Of a stretch of DNA of 64,000 nucleotides, positions 8,204 through 17,159 are shown in pieces. How positions within the stretch are numbered: the first letter of the stretch is position 1; each line of letters begins with the position of its first letter. Source of the DNA: a virus; the IMG/VR virus record IMGVR_UViG_3300008117_000032, positions 117,847 to 181,846 of that record. One strand, given 5' to 3'. Under the pieces are notes generated by a model. It did not search any database. It was given only the letters and a program-made list of their open reading frames with translations, and was not told the origin of the DNA. A program made the translations under genes and the position numbers.

Positions 8204-8790
8204 TGATGAAAGATAATATTAATGAAGGTAAATTGGATAGCGTTACAAGACAGATTGTAAGAGATATTATCACAATTTATAGAACAAACAAAACAGGGGA
8301 GTTTGGTTTACCCGAAGACTTAAATTCAAATCTTCATGCATACGAATTCAAACAATTACAAAATCCAATCCAGGTTTTTTTGGAAATAGAGGACGATGAG
8401 AATGTTGAGGGTTTCGATGCGGATGCGGATTATTATAGAGATGAAGACCTAATCCACGTTACTATTGTTTCCAATCCAAAATTCCACACAAGTGTAATTT
8501 ATGATTTGATAGGTGAGTTAAACGAATTGATTGCTCATGAGTTAGAACATGTTAAACAACATGAAAGTGGTTATGAGTTCCCAAAACGTGAACCTAAAAA
8601 ACCTTTAAAATACTATACTCAACAACATGAGTTAGATGCCCAAAGAAAAGGATTTAAAAGAAGGTCAAAAATAGCCAAAAATGATTATGAAAGTTTAGTT
8701 AGGAGATGGTTTGAAGAGAATAAACATAAACATAACTTGAGTCCAAACGAGGCAGAAAAGGTAATTCAAAAAATTCTTAGTGAAAAATGA
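8203..8790 (+). CDS. Putative zincin metalloprotease, 195 aa
   Basis: The zincin motif HELEH (within LIAHELEHVKQHESGYEF, near residues 110-127) gives two His ligands and the catalytic Glu. A QQHELDAQRKG segment about 25 residues later could supply the third ligand. The N-terminus (MMKDNINEGKLDSVTRQI) is leader-like. It is coupled by overlap to both neighbours. The motif matches that of the minus-strand protein at 45610-46218, although the rest differs. Confidence 0.7.
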   Translation: MMKDNINEGKLDSVTRQIVRDIITIYRTNKTGEFGLPEDLNSNLHAYEFKQLQNPIQVFLEIEDDENVEGFDADADYYRDEDLIHVTIVSNPKFHTSVIYDLIGELNELIAHELEHVKQHESGYEFPKREPKKPLKYYTQQHELDAQRKGFKRRSKIAKNDYESLVRRWFEENKHKHNLSPNEAEKVIQKILSEK

Positions 8791-9548
8791 GTGAAAATTA
8801 TAAGGTGTTAAATTTTTTGAAAAAATTTTTCAAAGAACCAATCAAAGAATACGGTTTAATTTTTCAATATTTTGATATCAACATAGAAAAAGATTTTGCC
8901 AACGCATTTAGCTTTAAGGTTGATGTTCTTCTTCCTGAACCAAAACAATCCTATATTGCTGCGGTGCTGAATGATATAATCCAAAGTCAAATATATGAAT
9001 CTTTCAAATTTTTAGGGCAGACTTATTCCTACTCAATTACAATTACAATAAATGGTCAGGAATTGTTTCCATCAACTTATACACACATCAGAAAAGATTC
9101 CCTTATCAATATAATGCAAGTTTGTAATGAAAAGTTTTCAAGAATTGGTATTTCAGTTGACTTTGGTGAAGGGGATAAACCACTCGATATGAATTGTAGA
9201 ATGAGTTGGGAAAAATTTCCCTATAATTCTCATGATGACAACGTTAATTTTCATATCAAATTGGAGTTATCAGATTTTGTATTGGATGGTGTGAAAGTTG
9301 TTCCCAATCCCGAAATCAAAGAGGATGTTGCGGGAACTTTATATACAATTTTATCTGACAGAGATTGGTTTGTTCCTGTAATCGAAGATATCATTTACAC
9401 TGAAATTATACCTGAAACAAAAATTGATAAAGTAAATGATGTTTATGCTCAGGTGATGATTCGTGTAAACAGATTAAATGGTGAACTTGTAAAGCAAAAA
9501 GAGAGTTATTGGAAAATACAACCCGACTTTTTTATTGAAATTTCTTAA
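8787..9548 (+). CDS. Protein of unknown function, 253 aa
   Basis: This is a soluble, beta-rich, acidic protein with no motif I can name. Its ATG overlaps the stop of the zincin gene by 4 bases, so the two are co-translated. It converges by 17 bases on the membrane-protein gene downstream. MSENYKVLNFLKKFFKEPIKEYG is an amphipathic start rather than a signal peptide. Confidence 0.75.
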   Translation: MSENYKVLNFLKKFFKEPIKEYGLIFQYFDINIEKDFANAFSFKVDVLLPEPKQSYIAAVLNDIIQSQIYESFKFLGQTYSYSITITINGQELFPSTYTHIRKDSLINIMQVCNEKFSRIGISVDFGEGDKPLDMNCRMSWEKFPYNSHDDNVNFHIKLELSDFVLDGVKVVPNPEIKEDVAGTLYTILSDRDWFVPVIEDIIYTEIIPETKIDKVNDVYAQVMIRVNRLNGELVKQKESYWKIQPDFFIEIS

Positions 9549-10155
9549 TTAATTTTCGAATAAGTTCGAATAAAAATTCTTTGGAAAGTAGAATTGCACC
9601 TGAGGCAACAAGTCTTTCAGCAATCATTAATGCTGTTTCAGATAAATTTACAGAGTCAGTAGAATAATTTTGAATATCCACAATTATTGGAATAAGAAAG
9701 GCATATGAAATGATTTCTAATACCTGACTCGATATAATTCTAAAAGAACGTAGGAATCCAACGAATGAATCTTTAAGTTCATAACCTTTCATTAGAGTGG
9801 TATCAAAAACTTCCTCCAACCCCTGCTCTTTGATTTTATTTAAAAGTTTAATCATTCCTCTTTTTCCTTCAAAAAATATAAGAAATGCCACACCAGCTAA
9901 AACCAAATATCTCTGACTTTCTGTCAATCCAAAGTTACCTGTTTTCAAAAATTCATCCAAGGGCATAACTAAACCCGCAATTGAAGTTCCCCACGTAAGG
10001 AACATTCTCAAATTCAAACCATAACTTTTTCCAATTCTATTAACGAAATTGTTCATAAAGGAAGACATCCTCTTAAGTGAATTGGTTAAATCACCTTCGG
10101 ATTTATTCTCTTTGATAATTCTCAACAATTGTGATTCTGTTAAAATAAACTCCAT
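9532..10155 (-). CDS. Membrane protein with leader-like N-terminus, 207 aa
   Basis: Hydrophobic segments near residues 47-62, 84-96, 145-160 and 182-195 suggest three or four membrane spans. The first 17 residues (MEFILTESQLLRIIKEN) match a leader type (LTESQLxxIIKE) that I associate with proteins of T4-like marine phages. A TATTTATA box lies 5 bases upstream. A membrane protein with a possible capsid leader is an odd pairing, so the leader may serve another purpose. Confidence 0.72.
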   Translation of the reverse strand: MEFILTESQLLRIIKENKSEGDLTNSLKRMSSFMNNFVNRIGKSYGLNLRMFLTWGTSIAGLVMPLDEFLKTGNFGLTESQRYLVLAGVAFLIFFEGKRGMIKLLNKIKEQGLEEVFDTTLMKGYELKDSFVGFLRSFRIISSQVLEIISYAFLIPIIVDIQNYSTDSVNLSETALMIAERLVASGAILLSKEFLFELIRKLIKKFQ

Positions 10156-10160
10156 ACAAT

Positions 10161-10168
10161 TATAAATA
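10161..10168 (-). promoter_or_regulatory. TATTTATA late-type promoter box
   Basis: On the minus strand, 5 bases before the ATG at 10155; divergent from the box at 10178. Confidence 0.55.
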
Positions 10169-10177
10169 CTCGTGTTA

Positions 10178-10185
10178 TATTTATT
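10178..10185 (+). promoter_or_regulatory. TATTTATT late-type promoter box
   Basis: Ends 3 bases before the ATG at 10189, which would imply an almost leaderless message. Confidence 0.45.
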
Positions 10186-10188
10186 GTT

Positions 10189-10806
10189 ATGGACAAAAAA
10201 ATAAACGTCATTCCTGGTTTAGGAGATAAGGTTATGTGTCTTCACATGGAAGGGGAAACGGGAGTTCCACCTGGAACCGTCGGAATAGTTAAAAAAGTGG
10301 TTAGAGACCCGTTTGAAGAAAACGATTTTTTAATTGAAGTTAATTGGGATAACGGGAGTTCATTATCTTTAGTGACTTCCTCCGATGCTTGGAGAATAGT
10401 CGAAGCAAAAAATATTCAAGAGCAAAAGGGTGACACAGTTTGGAACACAATTACAAAAAAAGAAGATATTTTTGAAAATTTCGATTGGAGATGGTTAGAA
10501 AAATTTTTGTATAAGTTGAGAGATACAGGAATTGTAAACATGATGGGCTCATTTCCATTGTTATATTCGGGAAGTGAACATATCGACAGATACTATGGTG
10601 AAGGTAGAGAGGATGACGAAGATTTTCAAGAATTTTTGAAAGAAGCCGACATTGCGAAAGATAAGATTATTCAGGGAGTTGTAAATTACATGGTAAAGCA
10701 CAACAAAGATTTGGAAAACATGGACCAAGTAAATTTTTATGCAAGAAAATTCTCAAAAGATATTTTGGAACTTTACATTGTATTATCGGGTCTTAGAAAC
10801 AATTAA
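10189..10806 (+). CDS. DUF4314-like protein, 205 aa
   Basis: Residues 8-70 follow the DUF4314 pattern (PGLGDKVMCLHM, VPPGTVGIVKKV, EVNWDNGSSLSLV), probably a small SH3-like barrel. The remaining 130 residues are acidic and helical and have no recognised fold. The gene converges by 4 bases on thyA. Function is unknown. Confidence 0.72.
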   Translation: MDKKINVIPGLGDKVMCLHMEGETGVPPGTVGIVKKVVRDPFEENDFLIEVNWDNGSSLSLVTSSDAWRIVEAKNIQEQKGDTVWNTITKKEDIFENFDWRWLEKFLYKLRDTGIVNMMGSFPLLYSGSEHIDRYYGEGREDDEDFQEFLKEADIAKDKIIQGVVNYMVKHNKDLENMDQVNFYARKFSKDILELYIVLSGLRNN

Positions 10807-11897
10807 TTACTCAGAGGGGCTTTGATTGGTGGAGCTGAAAGGTAATTCATCAATTCGATATCAGTTACACGTATTTTGTTCCAGTCCACTAAATAACCAT
10901 CTCTATATTGGAACTCGAAATTTAAATTAACCCAAGGAAGCTCGTAGGATTGTCTCGACTTTTGCTCTATTGCTTGGTCTAAATGATTCATATAAAGATG
11001 TGTATCACCCAAATTTCCAATTAACTGTTCTGGGACCATGTTTAAAAGTTTGCCGAACAAAGTCAGTAGTAAACCGTAAGATGCAATATTGAAGGGCAAG
11101 CCTAAGAAAGTATCAACTGAGCGTTGATTCCACATTAAAGAGATTGCTCGGGTTGGTACATTACAACTATCTAATAATCTCTTATCAATTAATTTACCAT
11201 TTGCTGGTTTGCCATAATTAAAAGGTGGAGAATTTTTTAAATCACTTCTTTCTTGATGACTCAACTCTCTCGTATAAACTTGAAATCCATAATGACATGG
11301 GGGTAGAACCATTTCATCAATTTCTGCCACGTTCCACGCAGAAACCATTATTCTCCTACTGTCGGGGTCGGTTTTCAAAAGTTGAATTGCTCTTGAAATT
11401 TGGTCAAACCACAACGAGCCCTTTTTATTCTCATCATAAGTCATCCATCCTTGCCATTGTCTCCATTGCTTACCGTAGATTGGTCCTAGTTCACCATATT
11501 CTTTTGCAAACTTCTTATCGGTTTTAATTTTATCAATGAAATCCTCTTTGGTTTTCAAATTGAAATGAGGATGACTCGACATCGACGAATTCAATTCGAA
11601 TTCACGTTTGGTGACCTTCAAATAGTTTTTATATGCATCTCCATCCCAAATATGACAATTGTTATCTACAAGAAATTTGATATTGGTGTCTCCCCTTAAA
11701 AACCATAGTAACTCCGTAACCATTGTTTTCCAAGCCATTTTTTTTGTGGTCAGGAGTGGAAAACCATCCTTCATGTTATGTCGAATGGTATAACCAAAGA
11801 TTGATTTGGTACCTGTGCCGGTCCTATCAGTTTTTTCTACGCCATAATCAATTATGTCTTGTAAAAGTTGTTGATATTGTTTGTCCAAATTGTTCAT
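10803..11897 (-). CDS. thyA: Thymidylate synthase
   Basis: ThyA methylates dUMP to dTMP using methylene-tetrahydrofolate. Visible motifs are the folate/dUMP residues RTGTGT near the start, the catalytic Cys in LPPCHYGFQ, and the dUMP-specific Asn in LPFNIASYG. Asn rather than Asp there argues against a dCMP hydroxymethylase. At 364 aa it is about 100 residues longer than the E. coli enzyme, with inserts near residues 95-125 and in the HQERSDLKNSPPFNYGK region. It overlaps the downstream Smr-like gene by 4 bases. Confidence 0.95.
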   Translation of the reverse strand: MNNLDKQYQQLLQDIIDYGVEKTDRTGTGTKSIFGYTIRHNMKDGFPLLTTKKMAWKTMVTELLWFLRGDTNIKFLVDNNCHIWDGDAYKNYLKVTKREFELNSSMSSHPHFNLKTKEDFIDKIKTDKKFAKEYGELGPIYGKQWRQWQGWMTYDENKKGSLWFDQISRAIQLLKTDPDSRRIMVSAWNVAEIDEMVLPPCHYGFQVYTRELSHQERSDLKNSPPFNYGKPANGKLIDKRLLDSCNVPTRAISLMWNQRSVDTFLGLPFNIASYGLLLTLFGKLLNMVPEQLIGNLGDTHLYMNHLDQAIEQKSRQSYELPWVNLNFEFQYRDGYLVDWNKIRVTDIELMNYLSAPPIKAPLSN

Positions 11898-12115
11898 GAT
11901 AAAACGATTATTTCACCTGTGTTATGTGCGGGTATGTCATAAGTAAATTTATGTTTTTGGAGAATGTTTACGGTCATGTTTCTCATTCTTTCCGAACCTC
12001 CTGTAATAATTCTAATTGGTAATTCAGTAGAATAAAGTAAAACAAAATTTTCAACTTTGTCTCGAGCCTCAAGATTTGTGAGACCATGTAAATCAAGTTC
12101 TTTTATTTTACCCAT
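11894..12115 (-). CDS. Stand-alone Smr-like domain, 73 aa
   Basis: The small MutS-related fold is recognisable from LDLHGLTNLEA near the start and RIITGGSERM in place of the usual TGxG turn. Smr domains cut or bind branched nucleic acids or stalled mRNAs. This copy is minimal and has no partner domain. It lies between thyA and a run of very small genes, with overlaps on both sides. A link to mRNA quality control is speculation. Confidence 0.7.
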   Translation of the reverse strand: MGKIKELDLHGLTNLEARDKVENFVLLYSTELPIRIITGGSERMRNMTVNILQKHKFTYDIPAHNTGEIIVLS

Positions 12116-12261
12116 TCTTCAAATGCCATTTGATATGCGACAACCCTATCAATTTTGGGGTCTTCCAATATGATTAGTCTTGCGGTCTCACGAACTTCAT
12201 CCATAAGACCGAACGAGTGTGCTTCGAATAATATTTCTTGAACAATGTCTTCGCTAGTCAT
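12103..12261 (-). CDS. Small acidic protein, 52 aa
   Basis: ATG at 12261, stop TAA at 12103-12105. It is a helical acidic protein beginning MTSEDIVQEILFEAHSF and ending AFEEWVK. The start lies 2 bases after the stop of the gene at 12264, and the end overlaps the Smr-like start. The tight chain of starts and stops supports it as real. Confidence 0.65.
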   Translation of the reverse strand: MTSEDIVQEILFEAHSFGLMDEVRETARLIILEDPKIDRVVAYQMAFEEWVK

Positions 12262-12263
12262 TT

Positions 12264-12467
12264 CTATCGGTTTTGATTATTCCATTCGTCAACAATATAT
12301 TGAATGTTGTCAGAAAGGTGTTTATTTTCTAATAACCATTTTATAACATCTTCATTTCCCAATTTATATGATTGATACATGCAGCTCTTTATCGCACTTT
12401 CACTTAAGAAGGAACCATGAGGAATTGTATTCTCAAAAATCTCTGTAAATCGGGAGTCTTTTATCAT
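12264..12467 (-). CDS. Small protein of unknown function, 67 aa
   Basis: Begins MIKDSRFTEIFENTIPHGSF; predicted mainly helical. It overlaps the upstream gene by 4 bases and precedes the 52-aa gene by 2. No domain is recognised. Confidence 0.68.
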   Translation of the reverse strand: MIKDSRFTEIFENTIPHGSFLSESAIKSCMYQSYKLGNEDVIKWLLENKHLSDNIQYIVDEWNNQNR

Positions 12468-12676
12468 TTGCTTATAATCATATTAGTATTCGCAATTGGA
12501 ACTCTGAGAACGGGGTATTTTTTTTCAAATTCGTCACTTTGGATAACCTCATAATAACCCTCCAAAACTTTTACTGTTGGAATATTTGAATATTCTAAAA
12601 GGAGGGAACCAGTTGCTGTTTTGGAATCGAGTAATTTTACAGTTTTTGTTGTTGTGTTGAAAACTAATGTTTGCAT
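12464..12676 (-). CDS. Small protein of unknown function, 70 aa
   Basis: Begins MQTLVFNTTTKTVKLLD at the ATG at 12676; an in-frame TTG at 12703 would overlap the upstream gene. It has a beta-rich pattern and no known motif. It is a member of the small-gene run. Confidence 0.65.
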   Translation of the reverse strand: MQTLVFNTTTKTVKLLDSKTATGSLLLEYSNIPTVKVLEGYYEVIQSDEFEKKYPVLRVPIANTNMIISK

Positions 12677-12689
12677 TTTTTTTTGTTTT

Positions 12690-12923
12690 TTATAATCTTT
12701 CAAAATTTATTGTATCATCTTTCTGAATATCGTCAAAGGGTTTCCAGTTAGTGAATTTACGTTCAACTCTTGGGAGAGGGTGGTGTTCTCTGTGTCCACA
12801 CCAAACACATTCTCTAACAACTACGCGGATGTATTCACGATTTTGAGGATGACCTTCAACTTTATGTTTTTCTTTTCTATACTCCCAATTATGAGCACCT
12901 ATAAAACAGAATGGATTTATCAT
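12690..12923 (-). CDS. Small protein with CxxC/His cluster, 77 aa
   Basis: The cluster ECVWCGHREHHPLPR (residues 38-52) looks like half of a zinc knuckle, and an earlier His in IGAHNW may complete it. The protein is basic and may bind nucleic acid. It starts one base after the stop of the gene upstream. Confidence 0.65.
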   Translation of the reverse strand: MINPFCFIGAHNWEYRKEKHKVEGHPQNREYIRVVVRECVWCGHREHHPLPRVERKFTNWKPFDDIQKDDTINFERL

Positions 12924-12924
12924 T

Positions 12925-13113
12925 TTAATAACCTTTTTGTAATCCGAAATACCATTTCCATTTTATCCAACCAATTTGAAACCCAAAAGCGGGAGAACCA
13001 ACACCGGTTTCTAAAAAATAGTTTCTATCATACCAAAAACATAGTTCGGGTAATAGATGTAAGCTATTTTTTGTTTTTATAAACCTATTATGTGTAATGA
13101 ACCAATTTTTCAT
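12925..13113 (-). CDS. Small protein of unknown function, 62 aa
   Basis: ATG at 13113 (MKNWFITHNRF). It is rich in Trp, Phe and Tyr, with FGFQIGWIKWKWYFG at the C-terminus. It might be membrane-associated or bind a ligand through aromatics. It is the first gene of the run of small minus-strand genes ending in thyA. Confidence 0.6.
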   Translation of the reverse strand: MKNWFITHNRFIKTKNSLHLLPELCFWYDRNYFLETGVGSPAFGFQIGWIKWKWYFGLQKGY

Positions 13114-13283
13114 TCTGAATACAAATATATAGAAATTGAAAGTATTTTCCAAAAAAAAAAACAGGTCAATCTAAAGGGCGATAAGTAAATTACCAAGATA
13201 CTATCATTTTGTAGACCAACCTGTCAAACAATATTAATAGAAGGAGTTTATCAAGTAAAATCTAAAATTTAAAAATTCTGTGG

Positions 13284-13291
13284 TATTTATT
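13284..13291 (+). promoter_or_regulatory. TATTTATT late-type promoter box
   Basis: 14 bases before the ATG at 13306. The rest of the 190-bp gap (13114-13305) shows no gene. Confidence 0.55.
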
Positions 13292-13305
13292 GAAAATATC
13301 TTTTT

Positions 13306-14538
13306 ATGAACGCATTTTTTGCCGCAAATAGATTGTCTCCAAACGAGAAAGAAGACATTCTAAAACAACACAGAACTTTATATGATGGTTATAGAACTAT
13401 GCAACCACATGTTAATAACGAACAACCACTTTATGTTCAGGATTTTGCTAAAGATAAAGAAGGTGCGGTTCTTAATAACAAAGGAGTCGTAAAACCATAT
13501 ACAAACGTTGGAATCAACGAACAAAAGGAACAAAAAGAAGTTTGCGATAAATGTGGTTCAATGATGATGGAAGGAGAATGTATGGAGTGTGGTTGGAAAG
13601 GTGAAGTGGGTGCAATGGAAGAGTCTAAAGAATTAATGTGTTCAGAATGTGGAGGTGCCATGACGGAAGGAGAATGTATGGAGTGTGGATACAAAATGGA
13701 AGAAATCGAAGAAGTTGGACACTTAGATGATATCTACAACGTAGAAGATTTGGGTGATGATGAATTTGATTATGTTGAAGGTGGTGGAAACAAATACGGA
13801 ACATTTGAAAAAATGCATCATATGAAGGGAATCAAAAATGAACAAGTAGAAGATGATTACGAGGACCCTGATAATGAAGATGATGGTTTTGAAGATTTGC
13901 AAGCGGATGGTGGTGAGATGTATGAACAAGGATATACAGGTGGTGGAAATGCACCCGACATGGATATAAGTAATATTGACCCAGCATATGATTTTGAATC
14001 AGAGGGACCTAAAATTGGAGATGGTCCATTCGATATAGAAGCGGATGATATGGATTTGGATAAAAGTGAGGAAGGAAAGGCATACGAATTCCAAAGCAAC
14101 GGACCTGATTCAGTTTATCCAACTGAAAGTGAATTGGATGAAGAAGATGACTTTGAATTTATGGAATCTGCTTTTGAAGACGATGAGCTCGAAGAAGCAA
14201 ATGATATCTCAGGAGTTCAAGGAATATATGGTGATATGGAACCAGCATATGATTTCGATAGTGAAGGGCCAGGAAGTGCAGGACCATACCAAACGTCAAG
14301 TTACGGTGAAACAAATAGTGATGATACTGCAGAAGATGATGTATATTGGAAAAAAGATTTGGCTAAAGATGAACTTGATTTAGATTTGACAAAATTTAAT
14401 CCTGAAGATAAATCATGGGAAGAAATCAAAGCTCATACAGGAAATTGGGATGAAATTGATGAGGACCTCAGAGAGAATTTCATCAATAAGAAAAATAGAA
14501 TAATGGAAATGATGTTAAGAATGAAAGTTATCAAATAA
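13306..14538 (+). CDS. Acidic protein with two zinc ribbons and degenerate repeats, 410 aa
   Basis: The N-terminus MNAFFAANRLSPNEKEDILK followed by HRTLYDGY is a leader seen on phage structural proteins. Residues 80-130 hold two consecutive four-Cys ribbons (CDKCG...CMECG and CSECG...CMECG). The rest is highly acidic, with repeats of the type PAYDFxSEGP near residues 225 and 318. The C-terminus is helical (INKKNRIMEMMLRMKVIK). It is transcribed alone from a late-type box to a strong terminator. A virion or scaffold-linked role is inferred. Confidence 0.75.
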   Translation: MNAFFAANRLSPNEKEDILKQHRTLYDGYRTMQPHVNNEQPLYVQDFAKDKEGAVLNNKGVVKPYTNVGINEQKEQKEVCDKCGSMMMEGECMECGWKGEVGAMEESKELMCSECGGAMTEGECMECGYKMEEIEEVGHLDDIYNVEDLGDDEFDYVEGGGNKYGTFEKMHHMKGIKNEQVEDDYEDPDNEDDGFEDLQADGGEMYEQGYTGGGNAPDMDISNIDPAYDFESEGPKIGDGPFDIEADDMDLDKSEEGKAYEFQSNGPDSVYPTESELDEEDDFEFMESAFEDDELEEANDISGVQGIYGDMEPAYDFDSEGPGSAGPYQTSSYGETNSDDTAEDDVYWKKDLAKDELDLDLTKFNPEDKSWEEIKAHTGNWDEIDEDLRENFINKKNRIMEMMLRMKVIK

Positions 14539-14541
14539 TTT

Positions 14542-14568
14542 AAAACCCCTCTCATGAGGGGTTTTTTA
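14542..14568 (+). terminator. Intrinsic terminator
   Basis: Stem AACCCCTC/GAGGGGTT with loop TCAT and a following T6. The convergent minus-strand gene ends inside it. Confidence 0.85.
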
Positions 14569-15472
14569 ATTCCATTGAAATATGAATGGTCATTTTTTCG
14601 TCTTCATATTTTAAAAATATTTCATCATTATCCTGTGTTGGTAGAAAATTTAAAATTCTCAAAATTTCATTTTTCAAATAACTTTTCAAAAAATTTGGTG
14701 ATTCATACATCTCGTTATTTGGAACAAATATCTTCAAACGATTAACTTTATGTTGTGGGTCATAGTAGGTCGATTCAGGAAACGTATGGACAGGTTCTAT
14801 TTCAATTATTTTATCGTATGAATCAAATTCATATTCGAAATTATCATCAAAATTGATTAGAATTTTTTTTGAGTCTGTTTCACTATTTTTTTCATGAATC
14901 CATAAGACATCAATATTCGAAATCGGACAAAGATAGGTTGAGGAAGTTTTTTCAATTTTTATTCCCTTCGGTTCTGTTTGTAGAAAATCAAAAACTTTGT
15001 TTTTATTTTTTTCCAAAATTGTGAGAAAATCTTTTTGGTATACTATGAAACTGTAATCCATAATTGCAGTGCCCAACTCCAAAAATTTACGTCTTTTTTC
15101 AAAAGTCGAATCGATTACTTTATGAGAATTGAATTTATATGCATAAAAATCAAGGTCTTCGTCTTTAAAATTTTTGATATAGGGGATTGAAAATTCATCG
15201 GAAATTAGTATCAAATCCTCAAAATTTTTGAACAACGGTTTTATAGTTTCTTTTATTAATTTAGATAATTTTAAATTATCAAACTCATTTGTAGTTTTAA
15301 AAATTATATTGGGATACGTCTTAATCAAATCTTGTATTTCATCAATTAAATTTTCTTTACCGATGATAATAAAATGGTCGATGTAATCTTTATTTTCTTG
15401 TATCCGTATATCTATTAGGCTCGAATTTTCTTTCAGGATTACTACATCAAAAATTATTTTTTTTTGAAACAT
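14552..15472 (-). CDS. GT17-like glycosyltransferase, 306 aa
   Basis: The start IIFDVVILKENSSLIDIRI with IDHFIIIGKENL resembles family GT17 glycosyltransferases (beta-1,4-GlcNAc transferase relatives), where the opening reads DVxxFxNELDLLxIR. Acidic LILISDEFSIPYI near residue 90 sits where GT17 proteins have their DxD-like element. I chose the ATG at 15472; the longer frame to 15559 would overlap the divergent gene. The target could be a surface glycan or a phage component. Confidence 0.6.
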   Translation of the reverse strand: MFQKKIIFDVVILKENSSLIDIRIQENKDYIDHFIIIGKENLIDEIQDLIKTYPNIIFKTTNEFDNLKLSKLIKETIKPLFKNFEDLILISDEFSIPYIKNFKDEDLDFYAYKFNSHKVIDSTFEKRRKFLELGTAIMDYSFIVYQKDFLTILEKNKNKVFDFLQTEPKGIKIEKTSSTYLCPISNIDVLWIHEKNSETDSKKILINFDDNFEYEFDSYDKIIEIEPVHTFPESTYYDPQHKVNRLKIFVPNNEMYESPNFLKSYLKNEILRILNFLPTQDNDEIFLKYEDEKMTIHISMELKNPS

Positions 15473-15518
15473 ACTATTGAAATAGTATCGGATTAAACCT
15501 AAAATTAAAGAAAAAAAC

Positions 15519-16121
15519 ATGGCCAACGAAAATAAATTTGTGTCTAACCAAAGAAACAATGTAAATCACTTCAATTATTATTATTTCACAAACGCTTTCA
15601 GTTCTGAGGAACTTGATTCTATAATCAAATACGGTGACTCTCTTAACAAAATCAAGGGGACTGTCGTTGGTGATGACGGAAACTCTGAAAGCACATCTGA
15701 CTATAGAGTAAGTGATATTTCTTGGATGGGAAAAAACACAGAATCTCAATGGATATTTGATAGAATTTCAGATTTAGCAATTAAGGCAAATGCTGAAATG
15801 TGGAATTTTGACATTTGGGATTTTCAGGATGATTTACAATATACAACATATTATGGTAATGGTGGTCATTATGATTGGCATGCTGATTTGGGTGTTGGCA
15901 TCTCCAACAGAAAGTTGTCTGTTGTTTTACAACTATCAGAACCCACTGAGTATGAAGGAGGCGATTTACAAATGAATTTGGGTGGTAGCATTCTTTCAGT
16001 TCCAAGAGAAAAGGGGTTAATATGTTTTTTCCCTTCATTTGTTTTACACAGAGTAACACCTCTTTCTTCTGGTTTGAGAAGGTCACTTGTAACTTGGCTG
16101 TGTGGAGCTAATTTGAGATAA
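15519..16121 (+). CDS. 2-oxoglutarate/Fe(II) oxygenase, PKHD type, 200 aa
   Basis: The motif set is complete: YDWHADLG (HxD), RKLSVVLQLSEPTEYEGGDL, LHRVTPLSSGLRRSLVTW with the distal His and the Arg that binds 2-oxoglutarate. It is typical of PKHD-type hydroxylases, which T4-like phages often carry. The stop overlaps the next ATG by one base. Substrate unknown. Confidence 0.88.
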   Translation: MANENKFVSNQRNNVNHFNYYYFTNAFSSEELDSIIKYGDSLNKIKGTVVGDDGNSESTSDYRVSDISWMGKNTESQWIFDRISDLAIKANAEMWNFDIWDFQDDLQYTTYYGNGGHYDWHADLGVGISNRKLSVVLQLSEPTEYEGGDLQMNLGGSILSVPREKGLICFFPSFVLHRVTPLSSGLRRSLVTWLCGANLR

Positions 16122-16531
16122 TGATTAATAATAAAATTGAAGTTAAAGACTTCAGGAAAATAAGTGTATCTAACCAATATTGGTTATGGCATCTTACCCC
16201 TAATACAAGGAATGAACTTTTAGACATTCAACCAATTTCGGAACCGCCATGTGAAAAAACTGATTATCACACTTTCAAAGAAATAATTCAGCAAGTCCAA
16301 ATTCCCGTTTACGAAACAAGAATCAGTGATGCATTAGATTTTTTAGTAAATTTGGATGATTTTTTCTTGAAACCAATATCGGAGGGAAAGGATATTGGTG
16401 CATCTGTTTTAGGATTTAATTATGGAAGGTTCGTTTGGAGCACCTCACATTTATGTTATTGTTCTGAGGGGATAATGGAGGTTATAGCAAAACTAAATCC
16501 CGAGTTATTGTTAAAATTTGAGTTAGATTAA
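16121..16531 (+). CDS. Protein of unknown function coupled to an oxygenase, 136 aa
   Basis: Its ATG overlaps the TAA of the PKHD-type gene. Features are WLWHLTPNTR near residue 21 and HLCYCSEG near 110, but no known domain. It converges by 4 bases on the DUF6445-like gene, so it sits between two oxygenase-type genes. Confidence 0.68.
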   Translation: MINNKIEVKDFRKISVSNQYWLWHLTPNTRNELLDIQPISEPPCEKTDYHTFKEIIQQVQIPVYETRISDALDFLVNLDDFFLKPISEGKDIGASVLGFNYGRFVWSTSHLCYCSEGIMEVIAKLNPELLLKFELD

Positions 16532-17124
16532 CGTTCAGTATTGAAGAAAAAAACTTGAAACAATCTTCCATCATTCATGTCTTTACCAAAATAATCTAAA
16601 GAAACATGATAGTTGTCGGCACGATACATTATTAATCTGTTGAAAACATTTCCAATTCTATCAACAATTTCCCATTTAGTGTAATCTTGCATGTCGTAAC
16701 CGGGAGGAGCAGATTCTTTATATCCTACCTCATTTTCTCTTTTGTAATCATAACGCATCCACCCTGTCGATTTGTGTCTGAAAATGCCTGTTCCAGAACT
16801 CAATGGTGCATTAGGAGTTAAATAACAAACTGCCGCCCAATCGGTTGTAGAGTCTGCATGAATCCAAGACCTATCGGATGCTAATGTGTATTGAAAAGAA
16901 CCCGTGTAGTTATTTTCAGGGTCATCACTTCCCCAATAAGTAATTTCACCCGCGAATGGGTATAAAATGTCCCTGAGTTTCTTTTTTAACGGTTCATTCA
17001 GAAAGGACCTTGTTCTTTGTCCTGGATAATTTCCTCTCACTTTGAATTCTTGACTCAAAGCAAAATTTCTTACATCCATTGGGTTAGCGTAAAAATCATC
17101 TATTGTAAGTGAATTAAATCTCAT
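16528..17124 (-). CDS. DUF6445-like oxygenase-fold protein, 198 aa
   Basis: The order DDFYANPMDVRNFAL, GNYPGQRTRSF, SWIHADSTTDWAAVCYLTP, SGTGIFRHKSTGW and YHVSLDYFG matches my memory of DUF6445, which is related to 2-oxoglutarate oxygenases. IHAD supplies the HxD pair and YHVS the second His. A TATTTATT box lies 28 bases upstream. Confidence 0.72.
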   Translation of the reverse strand: MRFNSLTIDDFYANPMDVRNFALSQEFKVRGNYPGQRTRSFLNEPLKKKLRDILYPFAGEITYWGSDDPENNYTGSFQYTLASDRSWIHADSTTDWAAVCYLTPNAPLSSGTGIFRHKSTGWMRYDYKRENEVGYKESAPPGYDMQDYTKWEIVDRIGNVFNRLIMYRADNYHVSLDYFGKDMNDGRLFQVFFFNTER

Positions 17125-17151
17125 CTTAAAGTTTTTATAATAAATTATAAC

Positions 17152-17159
17152 AATAAATA
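17152..17159 (-). promoter_or_regulatory. TATTTATT late-type promoter box
   Basis: 28 bases before the ATG at 17124 on the minus strand. Confidence 0.4.

Noticed and set aside
10803-11897. dCMP or dUMP hydroxymethylase making modified DNA
   Set aside because: The LPFNIASYG motif keeps the Asn of true thymidylate synthase.
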